A DNA stretch of 64,000 nt from Actinomucor elegans (GCA_026027325.1 JAMSLZ010000004.1:682001-746000); one strand, 5' to 3'; counted from the stretch's first letter, positions 51,266 to 61,028 are shown. Numbers and translations are program-made. The notes: a model not told the origin generated them from the sequence alone.

Positions 51266-52717
51266 ATGACAATTGAAATAGAGGAACTATTAGAAAATGA
51301 ATATGAAGAGATTAAAACAAATTATTGGAAATTTTTAGATAATACATATAAATCTAATATTGAAAAACAATATCATAGAAGTAAAATAGGAAATTTTATT
51401 AACATTCAAAATATAAAAAAAGAATTATATGAACTATTAGGTGCAATTCCTATATTTGTATTTTTAACAGAAATTTGTAGTAAAATTAAAATGCCATCAC
51501 CAGTATATAATGTAGAAAAAGGAATTTTGATTTTAAAATTATTAGTAGATGGTTGTTCCATTAATGATATGAAAATTTATGATGAGAATGATTCTTTTTA
51601 TAGAATTTATAAATCTGTTTTTATTGATAATATAGATTTTTTAGAAAATTGGGTTAATAATACGATGTTTTATTGTTTTAGCAACAGCATTACTAGATTA
51701 TTATATAGTAAATTATACAATCCTAAAAATTTTGAACATTGTACATTACTTTTAGATGGAAGACATAATAGAATAGTAATTGAAGATATTGATTTAAATA
51801 AAAAAGATTTATATTCTTATAAATTAAAGAAAAATGCATTAAACACCCAATTTATTATAGATTCAGCAGGATATATCATCTATGTTTCAGAATCATTACC
51901 GTGTAAATTTAATAATGACGATAATATGTTTATTAATAATATAAATTTAATGAAATTTTTTAAACTAACAGATTGTTTATGCTATGATGGATTGTATGAA
52001 AATGTATTAGATGAAATTTTAAAAAAATATAATAATGTAGGATTACATATTACAGAAAATAACTTTTGTTTTCCAATAAAAAAAGAAAAAAATATTGATT
52101 TAGATGTTGATGAATTAAATTTTAATAAACAATTAGGATCATATAGAAGTACCATTGAAACTTTTTTTGCAAAATTTTCAAATATATTCAAAAGATTTAG
52201 CTACAAAGCCAATGCAAGAATTACAAAAGAAAAAACATATAACATTCAGATTAAATTAGCATTAGTTTTATTTAATATCAAAAACTTTGTAGAAAATAAT
52301 AATATAGAAGAAAAATCTTATTATAAACTATGGATGGAAAAAGATTTTGATTTTTTTGATACTATTAAGGATTTTAATATCGAAACTAAATCAATAAAGG
52401 CGGTATATAAAAAAGAAAATATAATGAATATGAAAAGTTTACAGGATGATCTTCTAAATAAACTTTTATCTGATAATAATTTTAAAATCAGCTTAACTAA
52501 AAATAAAATGCAAATTGATAATGATGATAATAATACTAGTACTGATAAAAATGTATATGAGATACAATATATAATACAACATAGAAAAATAAATAATGAA
52601 TATGAATATGAGGTAAAATGGAGAAATTATAAAAAACAAGTAAACAGTTGGATTAAAGAAAGTGACTTTCAAACAAAAGATATTCTAAAGAATTATTGGG
52701 ATTCTATCAATGTCTAA
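51266..52717 (+). CDS. DDE_Tnp_4 (Harbinger-like) transposase with C-terminal chromodomain, intact
   Basis: 483 aa, predicted nuclear cut-and-paste transposase. Start ATG at 51266 (MTIEIEELLENEYEE). The catalytic core fits the DDE_Tnp_4 pattern: first Asp in LLLDGRHNRI (about 171), FIIDSAGYIIYVSESLPC (about 198-215), second Asp in CYDGLYENVL (about 240), then FPIKKEK. The motif FNKQLGSYRSTIETFF (about 284-299) contains the Glu. The C-terminus (about 424-481) is a chromodomain: VYEIQYIIQHRKI, YEYEVKWRNYKKQ, NSWIKESDF. Chromodomains bind methylated histone tails, so target choice or binding to heterochromatin is a reasonable inference. Homologues are the frameshifted copies in LINEs A and B and the remnant at 62397. 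Confidence 0.88.
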   Translation: MTIEIEELLENEYEEIKTNYWKFLDNTYKSNIEKQYHRSKIGNFINIQNIKKELYELLGAIPIFVFLTEICSKIKMPSPVYNVEKGILILKLLVDGCSINDMKIYDENDSFYRIYKSVFIDNIDFLENWVNNTMFYCFSNSITRLLYSKLYNPKNFEHCTLLLDGRHNRIVIEDIDLNKKDLYSYKLKKNALNTQFIIDSAGYIIYVSESLPCKFNNDDNMFINNINLMKFFKLTDCLCYDGLYENVLDEILKKYNNVGLHITENNFCFPIKKEKNIDLDVDELNFNKQLGSYRSTIETFFAKFSNIFKRFSYKANARITKEKTYNIQIKLALVLFNIKNFVENNNIEEKSYYKLWMEKDFDFFDTIKDFNIETKSIKAVYKKENIMNMKSLQDDLLNKLLSDNNFKISLTKNKMQIDNDDNNTSTDKNVYEIQYIIQHRKINNEYEYEVKWRNYKKQVNSWIKESDFQTKDILKNYWDSINV

Positions 52718-53118
52718 GAGCAACGTTAAAAATAAAAAAAAATAAAAATTAGTTTTTAAATTAAATAGTGTTTTTTGTAATTATATTTTTTTTTGTTTAA
52801 CACTTTTTTATTGTAATTTTTGAAAGTTTGGTAATTAACGTAAAAATAAGAAATTGCAATAATTATGCAAAACTTATAAAGATTAAACTTTTATATTACT
52901 TTTCAATACAATTAAACTTTTTTTTTCATAATATTTCACACCAGATCGAAACCCTGTTGTGCGACAATTTTTTTCTTTTAAAATTGATTAAAAAGCACGC
53001 CGTAAGTTTTTTAGCAACTTACAACTTGATAAATAAAGAAAGCTATATAATTTTAATTTAATAATATGAAAATAATTATAATATATATATTAATTATTAA
53101 TGATATGTAATGTAGCTC
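52718..53118 (+). repeat. Right 401-bp terminal direct repeat
   Basis: Starts on the base after the transposase TAA (52715-52717). Contains a potential structured core: hairpin GTAAGTT/AACTTAC (53002-53008 with 53016-53022) and a stem CAATTTT/AAAATTG (52965-52971 with 52980-52986) enclosed by GTGC/GCAC (52959-52962 with 52995-52998). Confidence 0.93.
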
Positions 53119-54077
53119 CTGATAAAGACACTCATTCAGAGATGTATTGAGTGAATCTATAGGTGGACGACTATCCGGAGGAGAACCAACCAGACCAGCA
53201 AGAGTATCCTTCAAAGGAGCAACCAGACACCGAAACCGAGTATGGAACAGAGCCAAAGGCTCAGACTCAGCCAGCCGACTGAGGTTCCATGTCCTACGAG
53301 GAGCCAGCACCGAAGAGTCACCTACACCAGAAGAGCCACCAGAAACAGCAATGTACTTGAACCCCAACTGAAGCAGCCGATGATCAGAGCCCAAAGACAG
53401 ATCGGATGCCACAGAAAGAGAAGGAGACACCATACCAGAACCACCAATGTTGGTCAAGAACAAGTCAATGATACTGCTCGCCACAGCACCATTTCTGAAG
53501 GTACAGTATGTATCAATACCATACGCCAAGGAAGCATTCAACACTGACAGATTGCGTTCTTCAATCCAAGGAAGCAGAGCTAGACCACGAGGATTTGTTG
53601 CAGAATCACCAGTAAGATCACCAAGGCGTGCATTGAAGTCACCGCAGATAATAGTATCAGTGTGAAGAGGCAGTGAGTTGAGAGAAGAGAGCACCAGATC
53701 ACGAGAGAGACTGGGTGGAAAGTAGACACAATGTACATTGACTTTGTCAACCTTGATCGACAGAGTATATGCATTGTAAGACGGAAGTTGAGAGACAGTA
53801 AAAGGACAGTGAGGAGAGATGAGAGCAGTGACACCACCTGAGCCACGTCCATTGGCATTAGTGACAGTTTGACCGTACAGATGATATTGAGACCAATCGG
53901 TAGGGATCAACCCAGAGGTAAGCCAAGTTTCAGTAATCAGGAGGATATCACAAGAGAGAGCATGAGAGAGTACATCATGGATGGTAGTGACCCGAAGGCC
54001 ATTGGCATTCCACAATGCAAGAGAAAAGGAGCGGACGGGGGTATCAGAAGGAGTGAAAGGAGGGACTGAAGATGTCA

Positions 54078-55037
54078 TTATTGTGACATTTCAGTATCGC
54101 TATCACCGGTAACGTCTTCACCAGATGGCAAAGCACCAGAACTACGGAATGCAAAAGCAGCCTTCTTGGGATCCTTTTCGGCAAGACGAGAGCGAGCTTC
54201 CTTAATGGCTTGATCAAGATCACCATCATCAATCCATCCAAGTTCCACAAAGGAGCGACCAACAGAAGGGACCATCACTGGTCGAATGAACGCCAGAGTG
54301 CTGATACAGCGAGAGTGAACGAGGTTAGCCATCTCGTTTTCACGAGCATTGGCTGAGAGAGAAGCATACTTGGGGTCAGCAAGATGGGCTGGGTTTAAAG
54401 GATCAAAATCCTTAATGAACTCAGCTTCAGCCGTAGTCATAAGCTCGGTAAACTTTTCAACATACTGCGTATGTATCAGGACACCAAGGACACCAGTAGC
54501 AGGGAAACAGACATCTAACACACGACCAGTGTCAACACCAGCGCGACGTAACCGAGAGCGGACTTCAGTACGATCAAGTTTGCGAGATCGACCAAGATAA
54601 ACATAGGTAAAACCCTGAGGACCCTGGGCCTCAAGGGTTTTGAAGGCGCGAGCAGCGGCTATACGTTTCTTTAGGGAAACGGCAGCAGGGCGAGAGGGGC
54701 GGCTGTCCTTTTTTACAGCGGCTGCAGCAATGGCAGCGAAAGACCGGGCACCATTTTTTTCCTGGGCGGGAGAAGCGACATCCTGCGGTGGACTACGAGC
54801 GGTGGCAGCAGAGAGTTGTGCTCGAAGTTGGTTATTTTCATTAACCAGAGCCTGGTTTTCGGTTTTGAGTCCAAGAATCTCATTTTTCAAGGTCTGGAGC
54901 TCTTCAAATAATGTTTGATGTTGTTGCACTTGCTGAACAAGTGAAAACACCATTTGCTGTAGCTGCTGGAACTGCATTGGCTGTTGCATTTGGTCCATTG
55001 AGCCAGATGGCTCAGATGCATGTTGAACATTGGACAT
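54078..55037 (-). CDS. LINE I ORF1 protein
   Basis: 319 aa, intact, essentially the same as LINE E ORF1. The stop overlaps the interrupted ORF2 start (TAATG). Confidence 0.9.
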   Translation of the reverse strand: MSNVQHASEPSGSMDQMQQPMQFQQLQQMVFSLVQQVQQHQTLFEELQTLKNEILGLKTENQALVNENNQLRAQLSAATARSPPQDVASPAQEKNGARSFAAIAAAAVKKDSRPSRPAAVSLKKRIAAARAFKTLEAQGPQGFTYVYLGRSRKLDRTEVRSRLRRAGVDTGRVLDVCFPATGVLGVLIHTQYVEKFTELMTTAEAEFIKDFDPLNPAHLADPKYASLSANARENEMANLVHSRCISTLAFIRPVMVPSVGRSFVELGWIDDGDLDQAIKEARSRLAEKDPKKAAFAFRSSGALPSGEDVTGDSDTEMSQ

Positions 55038-55227
55038 TTCGAAATGGAGAAAAATTCAAGATGTCGAAAACTTGATGGAATGTTCTGAAAAAAAAACTGC
55101 AGATAGTACTTGGCGAGGCGAAGATGGATGTGCAATTTTTATAGATGGATGTATTGTAGTTGTTGAGATATTCGGCTTTGAAAAAGTGGATTTTTGAAAA
55201 AAGTTTTCAAAAGCGAAAGAAGAGAGT

Positions 55228-55241
55228 GGGGATGTAGCTCA
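55228..55241 (+). repeat. tRNA-Ala head at LINE junction
   Basis: GGGGATGTAGCTCA preceded by AGAGAGT; between LINE I and ORF1-only copy 3. Confidence 0.9.
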
Positions 55242-57200
55242 GTTTAAAGATTTTGTTTATTGATAGTATTCTATATGCATTCGCTCTATGGAGCATTTAG
55301 TTGCAATACCAGGAGCAAAGCAGCAAAAAGTCTATATTATAGGTTGTACAATAAATCCTAAGCTCCTAATGGAGGTTTAGACCAAACTATAAAAAGACAA
55401 CAAAAAACTACGGGAAAGAAAAGAAGAACATAAAAAAGATGAAAGATGAGAAGCAGCAGAAGATTGGGGGTGGGAACTGTTCACATGGGGAACACCTCGA
55501 CAGACACACCGCAGCCAAACCAAAAGACATACACCAACATCCGGGAATCCACAAAAAAAGCAAGAAAAAAAGGAGAGAACAAGAAGCAAAAGCAAACAGC
55601 GTTGGAAAGGGTACTAGGACCAGAAGAAAAGAAAGATCAAGAGAGAGAGGGAGAGAGAAAAAGGAAAACGACTAAAGCGGCAAGCAAGAGAAAAAACGGG
55701 GGAATTACTCGGTCATCATCTCCGCTTCTTCCACTTGAGAGACAGTCGGAGAGGGGACGCGAGACAACAGAGACGCAGTTTCCTTGTCATGATGAAGGAG
55801 ATAGCTTAGATAGCACAAGCGCTGTTTCCTTGCTAACCTCTTTTCATCAGAGGGTGGACTTGAGGAGGAGCTGGTGGGACCAGGAGGAGAAGAAGCAGAG
55901 CGGGCAGCGAGTTCTTCAGCCAAAATGGAATCGAATTGCTTTTGGTTTATTCGCTCTTTTTCAAGAAACGAACGAGCAACAGAGACACGAAGAGGACGAC
56001 GGACAAACGAGACAGCACGGAGACAACGAAGGTTTTCAACCTCGCGAGCCTTTTGGACTCGCAAGTCACCAGAAAGAGAAGCAAACTTGGGATCCTTGAG
56101 GTTGGCAGGGTCGTAAGGATCAAAATCCAGGCAAGGGGAACCACCACGGCCATTGGCATGCATAGCTGTAGTAAATTCAAGTGTATAGTCGTTATGCAAC
56201 AGGAACGAAACAACACGACTTGTAGGATATTGTATATCCAGAATGCGAGAGTTGTTCAAGCCAATGGCCTGAAGGGACTGACGCAGTTCTTTCAACGGGC
56301 GGCGAACAGAGGTAGAGTAGTACACAAACTGATATCCTGGAGGGATACCAGTGTTAGGGCCAAAGAGGCGAGCAATTGTGGCGGCAGCACGGCGAGGTGG
56401 TGGAAGCAAAGTCTTCTTTTTTGGTTTCTTGCTGCACACATTGGTGGCAGCAACAGAAGCATAGCTAGCTGTTGACTTACCAACAACAGCAGCACCAGAA
56501 GAAGGAAGAGGAAGAGCAACAGCCTTGGCGGTGATTTTAGCATTTTTAGGGGCCAAAAGAGAGGCAACTTGAGCTTCGAGAGCTCGGCGAGCAGATTCAG
56601 ATTCTGCAAGAGCCTTTTGCAGTCGAAAGATTTCGCTATAAGCGTCTTCAAGTCGACTCAAACGCTGATTGACCTCTTGCATGAATGGTTGTAATGCTGA
56701 TTGATCCACAATACCGGTCATTTTGGTGGTAGTGGGAGCAGTAGCTGGTGAAAAATCCAAACTGAAGGCTGGTGGTGTCTGTAGTTTGGTTGGCTTGAGG
56801 TGTGAGTAGCTGGTCGACGTTTTTTTAAGTGAAAATAAATCGGCTTGAAAAAGAGGTGGTGAAAGCGATGAAAACTGCCTTTTAACACCCAATGAAAAAA
56901 ATTCAGCGTGCTTTTGGGGCGGAGAGGAAGGTTCTGACAAAGTTTGAACTTGATCGGAAGAGATGATGTTGCGATCTTGCTTCGTAATGTTTTCACAATG
57001 GAGAGATGGCGAAATCGGACAAATGTGTTCAGAATTTGACGAGATTTTGTCAGATGAAGGAGATGAAGACACAGAAATGTTGGCCAGCACTGTTTTGATA
57101 GATTGGTTATTAGTTTTGCTGAGGTTAGTCGTGTTTAAACTGCTTAAAAAAATTTTTCACTACAACAAGTGTAAAAAAATTTGGTTAGCGGAAGAAGAGT
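55242..57200 (-). mobile_element. ORF1-only LINE unit, copy 3, adjoining the intact tRNA gene
   Basis: 1959 bp, the last unit of the array. Its 5' end (CTCTTCTTCCGC on -) is directly followed on + by the complete tRNA-Ala gene. It is thus the insertion in contact with the rebuilt target and, by the logic of the array, probably the youngest. Confidence 0.9.
55705..56721 (-). CDS. ORF1 protein of the ORF1-only LINE, copy 3
   Basis: 338 aa from the ATG at 56721. Differs from copies 1 and 2 by a few residues (for example LLAPKNAKITAKAVALPLP). The upstream frame is open to about 57090 but has no ATG. Intact. Confidence 0.8.
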   Translation of the reverse strand: MTGIVDQSALQPFMQEVNQRLSRLEDAYSEIFRLQKALAESESARRALEAQVASLLAPKNAKITAKAVALPLPSSGAAVVGKSTASYASVAATNVCSKKPKKKTLLPPPRRAAATIARLFGPNTGIPPGYQFVYYSTSVRRPLKELRQSLQAIGLNNSRILDIQYPTSRVVSFLLHNDYTLEFTTAMHANGRGGSPCLDFDPYDPANLKDPKFASLSGDLRVQKAREVENLRCLRAVSFVRRPLRVSVARSFLEKERINQKQFDSILAEELAARSASSPPGPTSSSSSPPSDEKRLARKQRLCYLSYLLHHDKETASLLSRVPSPTVSQVEEAEMMTE

Positions 57201-57273
57201 GGGGATGTAGCTCAAATGGTAGAGCGCTCGCTTAGCATGCGAGAGGCACTGGGATCGACGCCCAGCTTCTCCA
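57201..57273 (+). tRNA. tRNA-Ala (anticodon AGC)
   Basis: 73 nt, no intron. D-arm GCTC ... GAGC; anticodon arm CTCGC-TTAGCAT-GCGAG with AGC at 34-36; T-arm CTGGG-ATCGACG-CCCAG; discriminator A73. The acceptor stem has the G3:U70 pair that identifies tRNA-Ala. T6 faces T67, a single mismatch in the acceptor stem. Bases 1-14 are the sequence repeated at every LINE junction, so this is the gene the LINEs target. As a pol III gene its promoter (A and B boxes) is internal. An array upstream of base 1 therefore need not silence it. Confidence 0.95.
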
Positions 57274-57279
57274 TAATTA

Positions 57280-57289
57280 TTTTTTTTTT
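57280..57289 (+). terminator. RNA polymerase III terminator of tRNA-Ala
   Basis: A run of ten T beginning 7 bp after the last tRNA base, as expected for pol III termination. Confidence 0.85.
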
Positions 57290-58040
57290 GTATTCCAGAG
57301 GTTCAAGCCGTGTCGTGTGCAGAGCTATATACTTTTAAAGTAGATTGAAATAAGTTTATACAAAATATTATATATGGGATAAAAAGATGTCTTTTATTGT
57401 TTTCCATTTCATTTGATATTTATAATCGATTGAAGGTAACACACAAGTCTGTGTGTACCTGACAGCCGCACCCCGGACCAAGCGTAAGTTCAGTCCGATA
57501 GTACCTTCTGGAAGAAGCTCTATAAGGAATAAGCTCTACAGTATGTTGTAGACATTTCTAGAGATTTCGAAAGATTACTGTTGTAAACATGACTTGTTCA
57601 GTGTCCGTCACCAATCAGGTCAATGTTCGACAATGCTTATACTCAGCTTGTGCTTTGACAGCTTTGTAACGTCGGTTAAGAGATATATATGGAAATCAAT
57701 GCTTAGTGCAACTAACCTTCATAAACTATCTATCACCGAATATAAAGTCGTACTAGAATGGATTACTATAAATCCTTGTTAACTCCATGAGCGCAGTCTT
57801 TGACTAACTCAATCGTCTATAATATCAAGTTAAATCCGAACTTCAATTTTGTATAAATAGCTCATCATTTTAATGCTTTAATAAATCAATTCGTTTTATC
57901 AGTCTGGTTATTTTTACAGTCTTTATTATATTCGAAATAACAATTACCATCGCGAGATGGCCAAGACATTTAAGAAGATTCCAGATCCTCAATGTTATAT
58001 TTAGAATCAGAATCAGCTTCACTTTAGAATAGTATAAATA
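57290..58040. other. Stretch without recognised gene
   Basis: Mixed-composition sequence downstream of the tRNA gene. Only short ORFs occur on either strand, and I see no known repeat or motif in it. Confidence 0.5.
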
Positions 58041-58293
58041 TACAGTGACTCGCAAAACTGTTCAAATGTTTGATACTTTTTTAAATATCGGGTTCAAACC
58101 TGAAGTTCTTCATTATCAACATATCATATAATTAATATCATTCGAAAGAGAAAAGAGTCAGGAATGTATTCAAAAAAAAATTATTAATAAATTGCTATTT
58201 TAAGGAGTTTAATCTGACACAGAAAATCAGAATATCATTTGAACAGTTTTGCACGGATATCAAATATGACAAATATCAGTGTTTAAACGGCAT

Positions 58294-59687
58294 TTAATAC
58301 TTTGTCCAGTAACCTTTTGCCTTGATACACTGTTGAATACGCTCTGGCATGCTTTCTATAACCTTTTGGCACTCCTCCTTCTTAATGATGTCATACCAAA
58401 CTTCCTTCGATCTTTCGAACAGGTCGTTCATACCTTTTGCAGGTGCTTCATACTCATTTAAGCGCAGTTTCAATAACCTCCACATATTCTCGATAGGATT
58501 GAGGTCTGGTTTGACTGTGGTGGCCAGTCCATGACTTGGTACTCCTGTTCTTTAAGGTAGTCTTTTACGAGATTTGAAGTGTGTTTGGGGTCGTTGTCCT
58601 GCTGGAATATGATTTGGTCACGCCGGAGACCCAAATTTTCGCATGCAAAATCGATCGTTTGTCTCTGTTCGTCTTCTAAGATCTCCTTATATAGTGTTTT
58701 ATCCATGTGGCCTTCAATTTTGCACATCCATCCAACACCAGCGTATGTAATCGCACTCCAAAGCATAATATTACCTCCTCCATGTTTTACCGTAGCATTA
58801 ATATGTCGCGGTTGCAACGTTTGACCATCCCGAATCCAAGCCCAAGTGCGTCCATCCGAATTGAAGCGATTTACTTTGGTCTCATCTGACCATACCACAC
58901 GTTTCCAGTCATCAATTGTCCAATAACGATGAGCTTTACACCATGCGAGCCTTTTTCTGGCATTTTTTACACTTAGCATAGGCTTCTTCTTCTTTTCAAT
59001 AGCTCCCAAACTGTTATATCCGGTGCTAAAGACGAAGGATATAATTTAAAATACAATAATAAAAGAATAGACAGTAAATGGAATCAGCTATCCTGATAGT
59101 AAAAGTTATTCTAATCTTTATTCACAATTCAAAATCAAGTCTTCTTTATATACATTTCATCAGAGCTTAATAGTGTAGCATTCAATATCTATCAGCACGC
59201 ATGGCCGTACAACGGAGTCCAATCCCAGCAGCCACTAATAAGCCTTTCAACCACGCATTGTTGTAATTGTATAACCCACGCGTTATTCGATATTCAGGTC
59301 TTATCTTGAGATACACTCGATACTACTCGATAGTATGATGCTGCGTGTTTCTTGTAATGATTATTGGCTAATAGTTCTAAGGATGACACATCGCTTGTAT
59401 TTATGCAGGCCTCGTTAATCTGATTGGGTTATCAGATAGAGTCCGTGTATGACATAAATGAACAGTTGATTCCTTACTATTATGTCGATGCAAAATAGTA
59501 GGTGTGGAATACAACACAAACCCTCCTTACGGAGAGCTCTACGAATAGTATCAGCGCTAACATGGATTCCATGATCAATTTGAAGCTGTTTCTTGACTTT
59601 AACAGCGTTATCCATTCTGCCTTTACAGTAGTTACACTGGCCGGTGCACAAAAATATAAATTTGCTTTTTTTAATGTTTCTTAACAT
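58294..59687 (-). pseudogene. Tc1-type transposase, broken
   Basis: In coding order: a helix-turn-helix part (59687-59522: VKVKKQLQIDHG, ADTIRRALRKEGL), then the 505-bp solo LTR. The catalytic part (59006-58294) has Asp in VVWSDETKVN, Asp in QQDNDPKHTS and Glu in NPIENMWRLL. A one-base frameshift lies at about 58490, where PPQS runs into NQT instead of PDLNPIE. The C-terminus ends KAKGYWTKY. With a frameshift and an insertion it cannot be functional. Confidence 0.85.
59012..59516. repeat. Solo LTR of an LTR retrotransposon
   Basis: 505 bp, starting TGTTATATCC and ending GGAATACAACA (TG...CA). It is flanked by the 5-bp duplication CAAAC (59007-59011 and 59517-59521) inside the Tc1 transposase. 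No internal retrotransposon sequence is present, so it is a solo LTR. The orientation cannot be decided. Confidence 0.85.
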
Positions 59688-60447
59688 ACAGTCACTCGAG
59701 TAAGCCCAAACTTTAAATGTATGTTTGTTGGTATATTTAAATGATATATGCCAAATTTAAACATGAACTGTATAGTAACTACATTTGGAAACTTTACTAA
59801 AATTATATTTTGGAATTTTTTGGCTGAGAATTAAACGTGCTGTCTTTTAATATCGAGTATAGCCACCTTTAGCTCTAAGGACTTGCTCTATTCTTTTAGG
59901 TAAACTGTTATAGTACGGCTCCATGTCTGCTTTGGTAAATTTGTACCACTCCGTCTCAAATCGTTTGAATAGTTCTTGCTTTGTTTTTGGAGGGGTGTCA
60001 TATTGGCCTAGTTTTGACTTAACATGATGCCATAGATGTTCTATCGGATTTAAGTCTGGGCTATATGGTGGCCACTTGTTCATATACTGTATGTTGTTTG
60101 CTTTAAGCCATTTTTTAGTTACTTTGGATGTATGTTTTGAGTCGCCATCTTGCTGAAGAATCACATCATCAGGATTCCAGCCGTAGTAGTCCAAAGTGTC
60201 AGGAACTGGCTAGGATTGGTGAAGTCCTAGAGTTCCGGTTCTACCTACAGCGTTGGATGCAATGAGAGTATGAATACTAGATTTGTTTATTGTAAGGTAA
60301 TAAGAGAAGGTTAAGTATTGGAGCAGGGTAGGTAGAAGAGGATGTTATAAGTATAACTGACAAGGAGACTGGAAACTGTGGGGGAAGTGTAGGGTATTTA
60401 TATCCTTTAAGGATTGTAGGTTCAGGGGTCTAAGATAACAATGTGAC

Positions 60448-60628
60448 TTGGACTGGGACTTGGATCTGGTACTTGGGCTGGGACTTGGATCTGGTACTTG
60501 GATCTGGTACTTAGATCTGGTACTTAGATCTGGGACTTGGATCTGGGACTTGGATCTGGGACTTGGATCTGGTACTTGGATCTGGTACTTGGGCTGGGGT
60601 TTGGATCTGGTACTTGGACTGGGACTTG
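60448..60628 (+). repeat. 12-bp minisatellite (CTTGGATCTGGT/G-A)
   Basis: Tandem units of about 12 bp, variants of ACTTGGATCTGG, within the solo-LTR-like element. It resumes for about 40 bp after the nested repeat (61029-61068). Confidence 0.9.
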
Positions 60629-61028
60629 GAGCTACATTACATACCATTAATAATTAATATATATATTATAATTATTTTCATATTATTAAATTAAAATTAT
60701 ATAGCTTTCTTTATTTATCAAGTTGTAAGTTGCTAAAAAACTTACGGCGTGCTTTTTAATCAATTTTAAAAGAAAAAAATTGTCGCACAACAGGGTTTCG
60801 ATCTGGTGTGAAATATTATGAAAAAAAAAGTTTAATTGTATTGAAAAGTAATATAAAAGTTTAATCTTTATAAGTTTTGCATAATTATTGCAATTTCTTA
60901 TTTTTACGTTAATTACCAAACTTTCAAAAATTACAATAAAAAAGTGTTAAACAAAAAAAATATAATTACAAAAAACACTATTTAATTTAAAAACTAATTT
61001 TTATTTTTTTTTATTTTTAACGTTGCTC
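60629..61028 (-). repeat. Solo copy of the 401-bp terminal repeat
   Basis: 400 bp in reverse orientation: begins GAGCTACATTACAT and ends TTAACGTTGCTC. TTG flanks both sides (60626-60628 and 61029-61031), a 3-bp target duplication inside the minisatellite. No transposase is present. Confidence 0.9.

Larger units (their letters stand above)
50682..53118 (+). mobile_element. Chromodomain Harbinger-like transposon with 401-bp direct terminal repeats
   Basis: 2437 bp flanked by CTG (50679-50681 and 53119-53121); the empty site CATCGCCTGATAAAG is present in LINE E. Terminal repeats of 401 bp (50682-51082 and 52718-53118) are in the same orientation and near-identical. Each starts GAGCAACGTT and ends AATGTAGCTC. 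The unique interior (51083-52717) holds one intact transposase gene whose stop codon abuts the right repeat. The transposase is clearly intact here, so this is the best reference copy. Confidence 0.93.
48246..54078 (-). pseudogene. LINE I ORF2, split by the 401-repeat transposon
   Basis: The N-terminal piece (54078 to 53119) encodes the endonuclease domain. The C-terminal piece (50681 to 48246) holds the reverse transcriptase and Cys/His knuckle. Apart from the insertion both pieces are open, and the CTG duplication accounts exactly for the joint. A precise excision would restore the reading frame. Confidence 0.92.
47931..55227 (-). mobile_element. LINE I (full-length unit with nested 401-repeat transposon)
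   Basis: 7297 bp; without the 2437-bp transposon and one CTG it is 4857 bp. ORF1 is intact, and ORF2 is split at codons for NECLYQ-AMDESIG. Head and G-tract at the 5' side are of the T-GGGG type. Confidence 0.92.
58043..59688 (-). mobile_element. Tc1/mariner element 1, interrupted by a solo LTR
   Basis: The left end CAGTGACTCGCAAAACTG starts at 58043 after TA, as for Tc1 elements. The inverse motif CATTTGAACAGTTTTGC recurs at about 58234-58250, so the terminal region has an internal inverted repeat. The transposase lies on the - strand. The right end is not found; near 59687 another element's end (TA-CAGTCACTCGAG) begins. Confidence 0.7.

Noticed and set aside
52828..53061. 77-codon ORF inside the 401-bp repeat
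   Set aside because: It has no ATG at its start, low-complexity composition (Leu/Ile/Phe/Lys), and is present simply because the repeat is AT-rich.
50682..53118. Ordinary LTR retrotransposon with a degenerate interior
   Set aside because: The interior has one intact DDE_Tnp_4 transposase and no gag, protease, reverse transcriptase or RNase H; the duplication is 3 bp and the ends are not TG...CA.
6848..57200. CRISPR-like array because of the regularly spaced 14-bp repeat
   Set aside because: Spacing is 1-9 kb, the repeat is the head of a tRNA gene and the intervening DNA is LINE; nothing fits CRISPR, and the genome is eukaryotic.
57201..57273. tRNA pseudogene because of the T6-T67 mismatch
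   Set aside because: All other stems, the G3:U70 identity pair, anticodon loop, discriminator base and pol III terminator are normal, so a functional or near-functional gene is more likely.
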